In this document: piece by piece, positions 50,066 to 58,720 of the stretch
Layout of the letters: each line of letters starts with the position of its first letter
Numbering within the stretch: the first letter of the stretch is position 1
Source of the DNA: Nostoc sp. UHCC 0302
GTDB lineage: Bacteria; Cyanobacteriota; Cyanobacteriia; Cyanobacteriales; Nostocaceae
DNA: 64,000 nucleotides
Reading direction: 5' to 3'
Assembly (NCBI RefSeq): GCF_038096175.1
Contig: NZ_CP151099.1
Span: 2,501-66,500, forward strand
Made by a program: the position numbers and the translations under genes
The notes under the pieces: generated by a model
Database searches by the model: none
Told to the model about the DNA's origin: nothing
What the model saw: only the letters and a program-made list of their open reading frames with translations

Positions 50066-50090
50066 GAGACGCGATGAATCGTGTCTGTAC
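50066..50090. repeat. Dispersed palindrome, copy C
   Basis: GAGACGCGATGAATCGTGTC followed by TGTAC begins next to the stop of the solute-binding protein gene. It matches copies A and B at 43375-43432 with a few changes. It may also serve as a weak terminator. Confidence 0.65.
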
Positions 50091-50187
50091 AATTAGTATT
50101 TATTCTCCTTGTCTGGCTCATCTCTTCCTTACCGAATAGGTTGATAATAGATATAGAAGCAACTTTTAATATTTGTATTTGCAGGCA

Positions 50188-50712
50188 ATGGATAATAATC
50201 TCGCCGTTATTTACCTTTCAATTTTGGTAGGTTTGCTCGCTTTAGCAGGTGTGAGTGTTTTCCGCCAGATTTTCAAAACTCGCAAGGTTGAAAGCTCATT
50301 CTCACGATTGCGAAAGAAGTTAGAGAAAGAAAAAGGTACGACTCAAGAATATTATGAGTTAGCCAGTATTTATTCAGAAAAAAAATTGTATACTCAGGCG
50401 ATCGCGTTATTTCAAAAAGCCCTAAAAGCTGCTGAAGAAGAATCAGAAGAAAATATTGCTCCCATTTACAATGGACTAGGCTATACTTACTTTGCTCAAG
50501 AGCAATATGATTTAGCGATTCGTCAGTACAAAGAAGCTCTCAAATATAAGTCTGATTACGTGACAGCCATGAATAATCTTGGTCACGCTTACGAAAAGAA
50601 AAAATTAAATTCTCAGGCTTTAGAAACTTACGAAGAAGCACTGAAAATCGCTCCCAACAACGTCACAGCTAAGCGCCGGGCTGAATCTTTACGTCGTTTG
50701 GTTTCTGCTTAA
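50188..50712 (+). CDS. TPR protein, Ycf37-like photosystem I assembly factor
   Basis: A 174-residue protein. An N-terminal membrane helix (about 7-25) is followed by a basic stretch and three tetratricopeptide repeats (about 55-165): TQEYYELASIYSEKKLYTQA, PIYNGLGYTYFAQEQYDLAI and AMNNLGHAYEKKKLNSQAL. This is the size and layout of Ycf37, a thylakoid protein that assists photosystem I assembly. The match to Ycf37 is by architecture and memory, not by alignment. ATG at 50188 is chosen over TTG at 50173. It is a single gene. Confidence 0.75.
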   Translation: MDNNLAVIYLSILVGLLALAGVSVFRQIFKTRKVESSFSRLRKKLEKEKGTTQEYYELASIYSEKKLYTQAIALFQKALKAAEEESEENIAPIYNGLGYTYFAQEQYDLAIRQYKEALKYKSDYVTAMNNLGHAYEKKKLNSQALETYEEALKIAPNNVTAKRRAESLRRLVSA

Positions 50713-50772
50713 TTGTAGAAGTGTTATGGCAGTTGGCTCAAAATTATATTGGACTTTGAGATAACTGCCAGA

Positions 50773-51591
50773 TCAATTTTCAAATTTGAAGTAATCGACT
50801 CTAGCTAAATCAGGTACAGAAGTGATTTCCTGCCTACGTCCATCTGTTCCGTAGCCAAAAACTAAAGTGAACCCTGGGTTCTGAATTCGATAGCGATTCC
50901 CACGCTTTAAAGAGTACTCTCCCAGTAGATAGCTAGAGTCAATAGCAGGGTCAAATGCATCATACTCAACTAGAAACTGATTTGTAAAATCCCAAATATT
51001 GCCAATCTCTTCAGCCGTTAATTGGCGATGAAGTGACCAGAAGTATGCTGTTTGTTGGGGTTCAGGTTCTTTATCTTCTTCGAGATCATCATCTAGAAAG
51101 TCTTCATCTGGATAGGGAGACAATACATATCGCTGAGGCTGTATTTCATATTCATTAGCATCGTCGGTTGACTCACCATCTGACCCCCGAAAATACTCAA
51201 CCAATTCACCACCCTCGAACAAGTTATAACCGATTGTGCCTCCAGTGTCGCTTACAAACAAGTCGATAATTGGCTGTTTTAACTGTTTGGAAAGCTGACT
51301 TAATTCGCTTGATTGCAAAATGGGTGGATAGCCTACGCCAGGAATCATAATTGACCAAGAGTGTCCGACTAGTTGATATGCGAAAACGAAAGCGCTGGAC
51401 ACTTCGATTTCTATTCCCATCACATTGCGTTGAGATGCGATCGCTTTTGCGGCAAGGGCATCAGATAGTTGATTTAATGGTACTTTTACAAGTACAACTT
51501 GAGCATTGCGATCAATTGATTCAATACCTCGCCTCTCAGTCCAAGCACGCGTAAAGCGTTTTGTTACTTCATCTTTGAATTGCTCGTCCAT
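50773..51591 (-). CDS. Conserved hypothetical protein
   Basis: A 272-residue soluble protein that I cannot assign. The first 100 residues alternate hydrophobic and polar with VVLVKVPLNQL. A very acidic stretch (about 175-190, DEDFLDDDLEEDKEPEP) precedes a C-terminal part with WSLHRQLTAEEIGNIWDFTN. It has no signal peptide or membrane helix. ATG at 51591 is preferred. A GTG at 51606 would add five residues. It is convergent with the TPR gene and divergent from the amine oxidase gene. Confidence 0.65.
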   Translation of the reverse strand: MDEQFKDEVTKRFTRAWTERRGIESIDRNAQVVLVKVPLNQLSDALAAKAIASQRNVMGIEIEVSSAFVFAYQLVGHSWSIMIPGVGYPPILQSSELSQLSKQLKQPIIDLFVSDTGGTIGYNLFEGGELVEYFRGSDGESTDDANEYEIQPQRYVLSPYPDEDFLDDDLEEDKEPEPQQTAYFWSLHRQLTAEEIGNIWDFTNQFLVEYDAFDPAIDSSYLLGEYSLKRGNRYRIQNPGFTLVFGYGTDGRRQEITSVPDLARVDYFKFEN

Positions 51592-51715
51592 AATACTGTG
51601 CTTCACAAAAGTGCATAAGTATTGTTGGCAAATTAATTTGATGTTAGCCTCTTAATTTATCGGTTTCCCAGCTTTAGCCTGGAAATAAATAACTATTGTT
51701 GCAAACAATTAAACG

Positions 51716-53710
51716 ATGATTAAGAGGCTACGGTTTTTTTGGATACCTATTGCCAGCATTGTATTTATTTTTATCTTGCTTGGATTGATGGGCATACTAT
51801 CTGCTCAACAGCCTGCGATTTCTCATCCTCTAGCTGCGTTAACAGAGGTAGAAATTAAAACAGCTGTTTCGGTGATCAAAAAAGAAAAAACTTTGACCGA
51901 AATGGCAGCTTTTCCACTTATTGCCTTACAAGAACCAGACAAAAACGAAGTACTAAAATTTACTCCTGGTAAACCCTTTGAGCGAAAAGCATTTTTGGTA
52001 ATATACGAGCGATCGCAAAACAAAACTTATGAGGGTGTTGTTGATCTAAAAACACAATCCATCAGTTCTTGGAAAGAAATACCAAATGTCCAACCTGCAA
52101 TTCTCAATCCAGAGTATGAACTAGCAAGCCAAGTAGTTAAAGCTGACACCCGTTGGCAAAAAGCGATGCAGCGGCGGGGAATTAAAAATTTAGCCCAAGT
52201 CAAAATCAGTTGCTGGGCCCCAGGAATCTTGAGTAAACAAGAAGAAACAGCAGGTAGTCGCCTTTGTCGGGCTTTATCTTACTATCAGGGAGAACATTGG
52301 AACTATTACGGTAGTCCAATTGAGGGTGTGCTGGCTACCGTTAATTTAAACACAGGTAAAATTGCTAGTTTTGTTGATAACGGGATAGTTCCTTTCTCTA
52401 CAGATAACTGGAACTATGATTTGCAGTCTTTGGGTAAATTACTATCACCATCTAAGGCATTGAAAATTCTCCAACCTAATGGGAGAAATTTTCAGATTAA
52501 TGGTAACGAAATTAGCTGGCAAGGTTGGAAGTTTCGTTATCAAATGCATCCCCGCAGTGGATTAATGCTGTACCTTGTAAGTTACAAAGATGGAGAAAAT
52601 ATTCGACCTGTATTATACCGCGCAGGTTTATCAGAGATGGTTGTACCCTATGGCGATCCTGATCCTACTTGGTCATTCAGAAATGCTTTTGATGTTGGCG
52701 AATATAACTTTGGTTCCCTAGCTAACACAATGGAGTTAGGTAAAGAAATTCCTGAAAACGGTATGTTATTGGATGCTGTGCTGGCTGATGGTAATGGAGA
52801 ACCTTACAAGATACCAGGGATAATCGGCATCTACGAACGCGATAACGGAATGCTCTGGAAGCACTATGACTACAACACTCAGCGTAATGATGTTCGTCGA
52901 AATCACGAACTAGTCATGACAATGACGGCAGCTGTTGATAACTATGATTACAGCATGAATTGGATCTTCCACCAGGATGGAACGTTAGAAGTACAAAATG
53001 AATTAACGGGTATTGTACTGGTGCAAGGAACAGCTGCTGAAAAACAATCTGCGGATGAATCGTACGGTCGATTGATAGCAAAAAATATTGTCGGAGTGAA
53101 TCACCAGCACTTTTTCAACTACCGCTTAGATTTTGATGTAGATGGCCAGGCTAATTCTGTAATGGAAATGAATGTGAAAGCGTTACCTATGGATAAGAAT
53201 AACCCGTTAGGAAATGCGATCGCAGTAGAAGAAACTACGCTAGGAAAAGAAACGGCGGCTGTGCGCGACATGGACATGAAGCACAGCCGGGAATGGATGA
53301 TTGTCAGTGCAGATAAGAAAAATGCTTTAGGTGGTGCGCCAGGATATATACTGATGCCAGAAGGAAATTCCACATTTTTCCCTGTTGAAGGCTCAAACAT
53401 CCGTCAAAAAGCAGAATTTGCCACGCATCACCTTTGGGCAACTAAATATAAAGCTGGTGAACTATACGCTGGCGGCGATTATCCTAACCAAAGTCAGCCT
53501 GGGCAAGGTTTACCTAAATATATTGCTGACGACGAGCCTTTGATGGGTGAAGATATTGTGCTGTGGTACACAATGGGAGTAACTCATGTACCCCGCTCAG
53601 AGGATTGGCCTGTAATGCCTGTTCACCAAGTTGGGTTTAAACTTGTCCCTAGAGGATTTTTTAGCCGTAATCCAGCGATAAATTTACCTGAGCCAACACC
53701 TGTAAAGTAG
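51716..53710 (+). CDS. Secreted copper amine oxidase
   Basis: A primary-amine oxidase of 664 residues that oxidises amines to aldehydes with release of ammonia and hydrogen peroxide. It has a signal peptide or anchor (about 5-32) and N2/N3 domains (about 40-245). The catalytic core follows (about 260-655). Key residues are present: catalytic base D326 in AFDVGEYNFG, the topaquinone precursor Y410 in DNYDYSMNW, and copper ligands H463 and H465 (NHQHFFN) and H624 (VTHVPRSEDWP). It should act in the periplasm. It is a single gene. Its physiological amine is unknown. Confidence 0.9.
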   Translation: MIKRLRFFWIPIASIVFIFILLGLMGILSAQQPAISHPLAALTEVEIKTAVSVIKKEKTLTEMAAFPLIALQEPDKNEVLKFTPGKPFERKAFLVIYERSQNKTYEGVVDLKTQSISSWKEIPNVQPAILNPEYELASQVVKADTRWQKAMQRRGIKNLAQVKISCWAPGILSKQEETAGSRLCRALSYYQGEHWNYYGSPIEGVLATVNLNTGKIASFVDNGIVPFSTDNWNYDLQSLGKLLSPSKALKILQPNGRNFQINGNEISWQGWKFRYQMHPRSGLMLYLVSYKDGENIRPVLYRAGLSEMVVPYGDPDPTWSFRNAFDVGEYNFGSLANTMELGKEIPENGMLLDAVLADGNGEPYKIPGIIGIYERDNGMLWKHYDYNTQRNDVRRNHELVMTMTAAVDNYDYSMNWIFHQDGTLEVQNELTGIVLVQGTAAEKQSADESYGRLIAKNIVGVNHQHFFNYRLDFDVDGQANSVMEMNVKALPMDKNNPLGNAIAVEETTLGKETAAVRDMDMKHSREWMIVSADKKNALGGAPGYILMPEGNSTFFPVEGSNIRQKAEFATHHLWATKYKAGELYAGGDYPNQSQPGQGLPKYIADDEPLMGEDIVLWYTMGVTHVPRSEDWPVMPVHQVGFKLVPRGFFSRNPAINLPEPTPVK

Positions 53711-53846
53711 CTTTGGTGTAGAGGCTATATTCTGGACGCTGATAGAAAGCGATCGCGTCCAGAAACGCAAAATTTGAAAAATTATAAAATAATTTCAGTA
53801 AGTGACTTGCGGTATCTTACATATAAGCTGATGACTTAGGAAATGC

Positions 53847-54059
53847 ATGACAGAGGAAAACCAGCCAAACGACGACTTTGAAAGGTCAGAGGATGAAAAC
53901 TGGGATTGGCAAACAGAGACAAGAGAGTGGTCAGCAGCTGCAACAGAACTTGTTTGCTTTGCCCTAGCAAGGATGAAAAACAAAGATTTAGTGGAGATAA
54001 TTGACACCAAACGCGGAACTCTCAGATTTATTTGTATTTTTAGGGAGAAAAAGCAATGA
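53847..54059 (+). CDS. Small acidic hypothetical protein, first of an overlapping pair
   Basis: A 70-residue acidic protein beginning MTEENQPNDDFERSEDENWD, then a hydrophobic segment AATELVCFALARMKNKDLV and a basic end. There is no known domain. The stop overlaps the ATG of the next gene by four bases (ATGA), so translation is coupled. The family is not recognised. Confidence 0.65.
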   Translation: MTEENQPNDDFERSEDENWDWQTETREWSAAATELVCFALARMKNKDLVEIIDTKRGTLRFICIFREKKQ

Positions 54060-54307
54060 CAGAAGCACAATTAACAGCGACTCAAATACCTGTTAATGAT
54101 CTAATAAGTATGCTTACTGCGATCGGAAATCGGGACTATTCCAGGTTCTTGGAATTAGAAAGCACTTTTGTCTCCCAACACGGTGAGGAAGTTTGGCAAG
54201 AAGTTTTTAATTTTCGTGTTCTGCCAGTATTGGATAAACCAGCTAGTCAGTGGTTGCTAGGTCAATGGTTAAGTGCAGGTATAAACCGCATCAAAAAAAT
54301 AGCGTAA
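54056..54307 (+). CDS. Small hypothetical protein, second of an overlapping pair
   Basis: An 83-residue protein (MTEAQLTATQIPVNDLISML then WQEVFNFRVLPVLDKPASQW), predicted to be mostly helical. Its ATG overlaps the stop of the preceding 70-residue gene, and AGGGAGAA lies just upstream, inside that gene. Both are small, soluble and cyanobacterial in composition. Function is unknown. They precede chlB on the same strand with 310 bases between. Confidence 0.65.
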   Translation: MTEAQLTATQIPVNDLISMLTAIGNRDYSRFLELESTFVSQHGEEVWQEVFNFRVLPVLDKPASQWLLGQWLSAGINRIKKIA

Positions 54308-54617
54308 TTGCGGTCAGAACCATAACAAATCAAAGTTAAAATTGACACAAATTTGCTAAAAAATTAAGAATTATTTAACTTAAACAACAATAATAATATT
54401 GTTAAAGTCAGCAGCTAGCTCGCAATCCCTAGCCAGGTTCAAGCGATGCCTAGGTTGGGCTATGCCTACGACCTCCAGCTAAAATCCTTACAACTCTTTA
54501 CTTCATCAGGGCTACAAGTTTTGAGACAATCAGAAACGATTTCATATTAAGCACTTACTTATAGTCCAACTCTTATCGGACTTCGTGTTATTTCAATTTA
54601 AAAGGGAGAAGACGTTA
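54308..54617. other. Non-coding stretch before chlB
   Basis: No gene. It contains a dispersed repeat at 54443-54470 (GCGATGCC..GGGCTATGCCTACG). The part after 54530 should hold the chlB promoter and ends with the GGGAGAAG ribosome-binding site. Confidence 0.5.
54443..54470. repeat. Dispersed GCGATGCCT..GGGCTATGCCTACG repeat
   Basis: GCGATGCCTAGG then TTGGGCTATGCCTACG follows the pattern of the very common Nostoc repeat with GCGATGCC and GGGCTACGCC blocks. It has several changes from that pattern, so it is an old copy. Confidence 0.5.
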
Positions 54618-56144
54618 ATGAAATTAGCTTACTGGATGTATGCAGGCCCTGCCCACATTGGTACTCTACGAGTCGCCAGTTCATTTAAAAACGTTCATGC
54701 GATTATGCACGCGCCACTCGGTGATGACTACTTTAACGTCATGCGCTCCATGCTATCGCGGGAGAGAGACTTTACCCCGGTAACAACCAGTGTCGTTGAC
54801 CGCAACGTTTTGGCACGCGGCTCCCAGGAGAAAGTGGTAGACAATATCATCCGCAAAGACGCTGAAGAACACCCAGATTTGATTGTGTTAACTCCCACCT
54901 GCACCTCCAGCATTCTGCAAGAAGACTTGCATAACTTTGTCGAACGGGCGCAGCTAGAAGCGAAAGGAGACGTAATGCTGGCGGATGTGAACCACTACCG
55001 CTACAACGAACTACAAGCAGCCGATCGCACTCTCGATCAAATCGTCCAATACTACATTGAAAAAGCCCGGAAGCGGGGCGAATTAGCAGAGGGCAAAACT
55101 GCAAAGCCCTCAGTTAACATTATTGGTACTACCACCCTCGGTTTCCACAATAATCATGACTGCACCGAACTCAAACGGTTGATGGCTGACTTAGGAATTG
55201 AGGTAAACACCTTAATTCCTGAAGGCGCTTCAGTGAACGACTTGAAGAAGATGCCCCAAGCTTGGTTTAACTTAGTGCCTTACCGTGAGCTCGGTTTGAC
55301 CACAGCTCGTTACCTGGAAGAACAATTCGGCACACCTTATATAGACATTACTCCAATGGGTGTAGTTGAAACTGCCCGTTGTATTCGCAAGATTCAACAG
55401 GTAATCAACGCTCAAGGCGCAGAAGTTGACTACGAAGACTTTATCAATGAGCAAACCCTGTATGTATCTCAGGCTGCTTGGTTCTCCCGTTCTATTGACT
55501 GTCAAAACTTGACTGGCAAAAAAGCTGTAGTCTTTGGTGACAACACCCACGCCGCCGCCATTACCAAAATTCTGGCGCGAGAAATGGGGATTCACGTTGT
55601 TTGGGCTGGTACTTACTGTAAATATGATGCAGACTGGTTCCGCGAACAGGTGAGTGAGTATTGCGATGAAGTGTTAATCTCCGAAGATCATGGCGCAATT
55701 GGCGATGCGATCGCTCGTGTCGAACCTTCGGCTATTTTCGGCACTCAAATGGAACGCCACGTTGGTAAGCGCTTGGATATCCCTTGCGGTGTAATTGCTG
55801 CACCTATCCACGTACAAAACTTCCCTATTGGTTACAAACCATTTTTAGGTTACGAAGGTACAAATCAAATTACAGATTTGATCTATAATTCCTTCACCTT
55901 GGGAATGGAAGACCACCTCTTAGAAATCTTCGGTGGTCACGATACTAAGGAAGTAATTACCAAAGGAATTTCTGCTGATTCTGACCTTAGCTGGACAAAA
56001 GATGGTCAAGCAGAATTGAACAAGATTCCTGGCTTTGTTCGTGGGAAAGTGAAGCGGAATACTGAGAAATTTGCTCGCGATCGCGGCTTCAAAGAAATCA
56101 ATGCTGAGGTTTTATACGCTGCCAAGGAAGCGGTTGGAGCATAA
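54618..56144 (+). CDS. chlB: Light-independent protochlorophyllide reductase subunit B
   Basis: With ChlL and ChlN it reduces protochlorophyllide to chlorophyllide in the dark, a nitrogenase-like enzyme. ChlB and ChlN form the catalytic heterotetramer that holds the 4Fe-4S cluster. The 508 residues are exactly the usual length, with [20 protein letters not shown] at the start, [15 protein letters not shown] and [19 protein letters not shown]. The ATG at 54618 has GGGAGAAG about 8 bases upstream. The longer frame to 54585 is not supported. chlL and chlN are not in the window, so they lie elsewhere. Confidence 0.97.
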   Translation: MKLAYWMYAGPAHIGTLRVASSFKNVHAIMHAPLGDDYFNVMRSMLSRERDFTPVTTSVVDRNVLARGSQEKVVDNIIRKDAEEHPDLIVLTPTCTSSILQEDLHNFVERAQLEAKGDVMLADVNHYRYNELQAADRTLDQIVQYYIEKARKRGELAEGKTAKPSVNIIGTTTLGFHNNHDCTELKRLMADLGIEVNTLIPEGASVNDLKKMPQAWFNLVPYRELGLTTARYLEEQFGTPYIDITPMGVVETARCIRKIQQVINAQGAEVDYEDFINEQTLYVSQAAWFSRSIDCQNLTGKKAVVFGDNTHAAAITKILAREMGIHVVWAGTYCKYDADWFREQVSEYCDEVLISEDHGAIGDAIARVEPSAIFGTQMERHVGKRLDIPCGVIAAPIHVQNFPIGYKPFLGYEGTNQITDLIYNSFTLGMEDHLLEIFGGHDTKEVITKGISADSDLSWTKDGQAELNKIPGFVRGKVKRNTEKFARDRGFKEINAEVLYAAKEAVGA

Positions 56145-56155
56145 ATAATACCCTG

Positions 56156-56231
56156 GTAGGGTACATTAGCGATCGCGTAACGCACTAAATTAATCAGCAA
56201 TACCTGTGGCGACAAAACTAATGTACCCTAC
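56156..56231. repeat. Long-armed inverted repeat after chlB
   Basis: GTAGGGTACATTAG (56156-56169) and CTAATGTACCCTAC (56218-56231) are perfect 14-base arms around a 48-base interior with a HIP1 site and GTAACGCAC. It starts 12 bases after the chlB stop. It may act as a terminator or as a dispersed mobile repeat. Confidence 0.65.
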
Positions 56232-56274
56232 ACTAGAACCTGACAACGTTAGTTTCAGGGAGTAATCTTTACTC

Positions 56275-56727
56275 TTAGTAACCTGCTAACAATGCATCAC
56301 GGAGAAAGGTATATTGTAATTCAAAATCAATCGACTCAAGCATAGACAACAACTCTTTTGCTTGAGCAGAAAGTTGATAGTCAGATGGCACTGGAACAAT
56401 GGTGGTATTTTCCATACCTTGAGCTAACCGATACCAAAAAGCCAGTTTAGTATTGTTGCTCAACGAGTCATATTCCCGTCTGATATCTGTGCTAGAAGGT
56501 TTCAACAAATCTCGCATGATTTGAAGTTGTTCTTCATGGGACTTTTCTTTTACTTTATTAAAAAGTCCCTCAGAAGTATCTGGAGCTGTTCCTTCGGGGT
56601 TTTCAGGTCTTGCTGAACCACCCATTTTGATATAGAGATACCACAAGAGGGCAAGTTGGTTATCTATAGATATGTTTCTGAACAGTTCAGCAAACTGCGC
56701 TGGTGATGATTGAGTATATTGCGGCAT
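56275..56727 (-). CDS. Solo carotenoid-binding domain protein (helical carotenoid protein type)
   Basis: A 150-residue protein homologous to the N-terminal domain of the orange carotenoid protein, with no C-terminal sensor domain. Residues that contact the ketocarotenoid are kept: W29 and Y32 in ALLWYLYIKMG (W41 and Y44 in OCP), W98 in LAFWYRL (W110), and R143 in FLRDAL (R155). It also keeps the Pro-Tyr-Gln-Leu tail motif PSDYQLSAQA. Helical carotenoid proteins of this kind quench singlet oxygen or phycobilisome energy. Its Gly/Pro/Glu insert (37-55) is longer than in OCP. It is a single gene. Confidence 0.85.
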   Translation of the reverse strand: MPQYTQSSPAQFAELFRNISIDNQLALLWYLYIKMGGSARPENPEGTAPDTSEGLFNKVKEKSHEEQLQIMRDLLKPSSTDIRREYDSLSNNTKLAFWYRLAQGMENTTIVPVPSDYQLSAQAKELLSMLESIDFELQYTFLRDALLAGY

Positions 56728-57287
56728 AATTACTCTTCCAAATTCAAAGCTTCTAATCTTTAAGGTGGTAAAAAATGAAACAAAAGCTCCTTAAAGACTT
56801 GTTACTTAACTTAACAATCATATTGATATGTATACGTCTAACTGTAGGTGTAGATGTATAATTTTTAAAAAAGTATAATTTCTAACCTGAGTATAATGAA
56901 GAAAAAAGATTAATGACCCTTAGAGATAATTAATACTGCATAATTTCAGTGCGTTCGGCGCTTTTAAAAAACCCTCTCCCCTACAAGGCTACGGTGTACA
57001 CACAAGTCCTAAAAAACTTACCATACCTGTAGGTTATCGCTGTCTTCGTAACGCACCGCCAGATATTTGAGGTGATTAAATCACTTGAAGGAATAAAACA
57101 GCCCTAGGGCTACAGAGGATATTGTTATATGTATCTTTATACAGAATTGGTATAAATCGTTTTATTACAAATAAAACAAAACCTCCTTTTCAATGAGCAA
57201 AAGGAGGTTATTTTCTGTTGTAATTTGGTAAGGCAAAGTTCAATTTATTTTGCATTCAATGGCAAACCACTATGTCAAAAGCTTTGC
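56728..57287. other. Non-coding stretch between the carotenoid protein and a secreted protein gene
   Basis: No gene of standard size. A 28-codon frame at 56775-56861 encodes a hydrophobic MKQKLLKDLLLNLTII peptide with AAGGTGG upstream, and is only a weak candidate. A TGATTAAATCA palindrome lies near 57071. A strong terminator is at 57180-57209. Confidence 0.45.
57180..57209 (-). terminator. Terminator of the secreted-protein gene
   Basis: AACCTCCTTTT pairs with AAAAGGAGGTT across eight bases. On the minus strand it is followed by TTGTTTTATTTG, a good T-rich tract. It lies 79 bases after the stop at 57288. Confidence 0.75.
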
Positions 57288-57689
57288 TTAATAAGTAAAG
57301 TTTCTGGATAATGATGTCAGTTCTGACTTGACAGAACTGATATAACTTTGGTCATCCAAAATCCCTGTGGGCAATTTGTTAGCTTTGACAGCAGCCTTAA
57401 CTAAATCTTCCGCAGTAATATTTTTATTCTGGCGTTCAAAAATTAGAGTTCCTCCGCTGGGAATACCTTGCTGCTTAAGGCCACCTTGATAAGCAAGAGA
57501 AACTAGATTAAAAGGTTTGAGATAGCTGTCATTTGAGGAATTAGTTGGTAAAGTTTTAGAGCTAACTGTTGTAGTTGCACCAGCATTAAAATCGTTGTTG
57601 GTCGGAAGTGGTTGAGCGCTAGCAATTCCAGAGGTAAAGGCAATAACAGCAACAATAACTGTAGAATCTATCAAAGTGGCAAATTTCAT
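57288..57689 (-). CDS. Small secreted protein of unknown function
   Basis: A 133-residue protein with a clear signal peptide (MKFATLIDSTVIVAVIAFTS, cleavage near ASA-QP), then a Pro/Asn/Thr-rich stretch and a globular end with YQGGLKQQGIPSGGTL. No domain is recognised and there are no cysteines in the mature part. The ATG at 57689 has AAGGA eight bases upstream. The longer frame to 57764 would put charged residues before the signal peptide. It ends in a strong terminator at 57180-57209, so it is its own transcript. Confidence 0.7.
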   Translation of the reverse strand: MKFATLIDSTVIVAVIAFTSGIASAQPLPTNNDFNAGATTTVSSKTLPTNSSNDSYLKPFNLVSLAYQGGLKQQGIPSGGTLIFERQNKNITAEDLVKAAVKANKLPTGILDDQSYISSVKSELTSLSRNFTY

Positions 57690-58110
57690 GGTATCTATCC
57701 TTAAAGCAAGTAAATTTTGAATAATTCTTTGTAGTAATAGCTTCTTATTCTTTATAAACTTCAACCTCCTACAGTCAGTTCACCCGATAGGTTGAATTAT
57801 TAGTCACCCATTTGGGTGAGTCTACTAGATAACCCAGATAATAGCTATTCTTGCGAAAAGCCTTGAGGAAGCCTAGATATATTAATATTCACAGCTAATA
57901 TCTATATTTATGCATTAATTACCTAAGTAAAAAGAGTGACTATGTTGCAGTCGGGGAAAGAGAAAAGGCGATGTTTGTCTTGTTCCCTAACTTTCGACAT
58001 AGATGATCGCACAGTTGTTACGATAAAGTACTGTGAGAATCAGCATCTCAGTTACCATAATAGAGAAGCAGTTAGTTACAATTTTTAGCTATATCTACTG
58101 AGGAGCCGGA
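57690..58110. other. Non-coding stretch between divergent genes
   Basis: No gene. TCACCCATTTGGGTGA at 57803-57818 is a perfect 16-base palindrome about 115 bases upstream of the secreted-protein start and may be a protein-binding site. The side nearer 58111 should hold the DUF2127 promoter. Confidence 0.5.
57803..57818. promoter_or_regulatory. Palindrome that may be a regulator site
   Basis: TCACCCATTTGGGTGA, perfectly symmetric. GTTCACCCGATAGG, which shares the TCACCC half, lies about 20 bases nearer the secreted-protein gene. Two related half-sites next to a promoter region suggest a dimeric regulator. Confidence 0.4.
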
Positions 58111-58563
58111 TTGAAAAAGCGTCCATTTGGTTTAGTTGCGATCGTTGTTTACAAATCATTCACAGCTTTGCTGCTAATGGTTACTGCCATAGCGTTATTA
58201 TTAGCATTAAAAAACTATCAATTTCTCAAAGAATTTTCGGACAATTATGTTTTAGAAGGTAAAGCGATAATTATTGATTTACTTTTAGATAAATTTGTTA
58301 ATCTTAATCCAAAAACGTTAGCATTCAGTGGGTTTGCAGCAGCTATATATGCTATTGTTACCGCAATTGAAGCTATTGGTTTATGGTATGAACAGCGTTG
58401 GGCGCATATTTTAGTATTGTGTCTTGTTGGTATTAGCATTCCATTAGAAATTTATGAGATAATACAGGGAATATCTCTTATAAAATTAAGCATCTTTTTA
58501 GTTAATGTAGCGGTATTCTTATATTTATTAATAAATTTCCCTAAACATCAAACTAGAAGTTAG
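58111..58563 (+). CDS. DUF2127 family membrane protein
   Basis: A 150-residue protein with four predicted helices (about 8-30, 67-90, 95-112, 122-143). Start KKRPFGLVAIVVYKSFTAL and the later EAIGLWYEQRWAHILVL are the conserved parts of DUF2127. Function is unknown. The start codon is TTG with AGGAG five bases upstream. A strong terminator follows directly after the stop. Confidence 0.85.
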   Translation: MKKRPFGLVAIVVYKSFTALLLMVTAIALLLALKNYQFLKEFSDNYVLEGKAIIIDLLLDKFVNLNPKTLAFSGFAAAIYAIVTAIEAIGLWYEQRWAHILVLCLVGISIPLEIYEIIQGISLIKLSIFLVNVAVFLYLLINFPKHQTRS

Positions 58564-58612
58564 TAGTTGTACTTTAGTGCTAAACCACAACTACTAACTT
58601 CTGGTTGTTTAT
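58555..58612 (+). terminator. Terminator of the DUF2127 gene
   Basis: AGAAGTTAGTAGTTGT pairs perfectly over 16 bases with its complement ending at 58602, with a 16-base loop. It is followed by GGTTGTTTATG. The left arm overlaps the stop codon. Confidence 0.75.
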
Positions 58613-58720
58613 GTCCACTTCCTTTTTAAGATACTGATTGTTAATTTGAAGAAAATCATAGTTGTTTAAGAATTAAGATATGTATTATACAATCGCTAAC
58701 AACACAATCTGGAGAGCGAC

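Noticed and set aside
56775-56861. 28-codon hydrophobic frame MKQKLLKDLLLNLTII with AAGGTGG upstream
   Set aside because: The ribosome-binding site is plausible, but the frame is very short and matches none of the small photosystem or cytochrome subunits I know (PetL, PetN, PsaM and similar).
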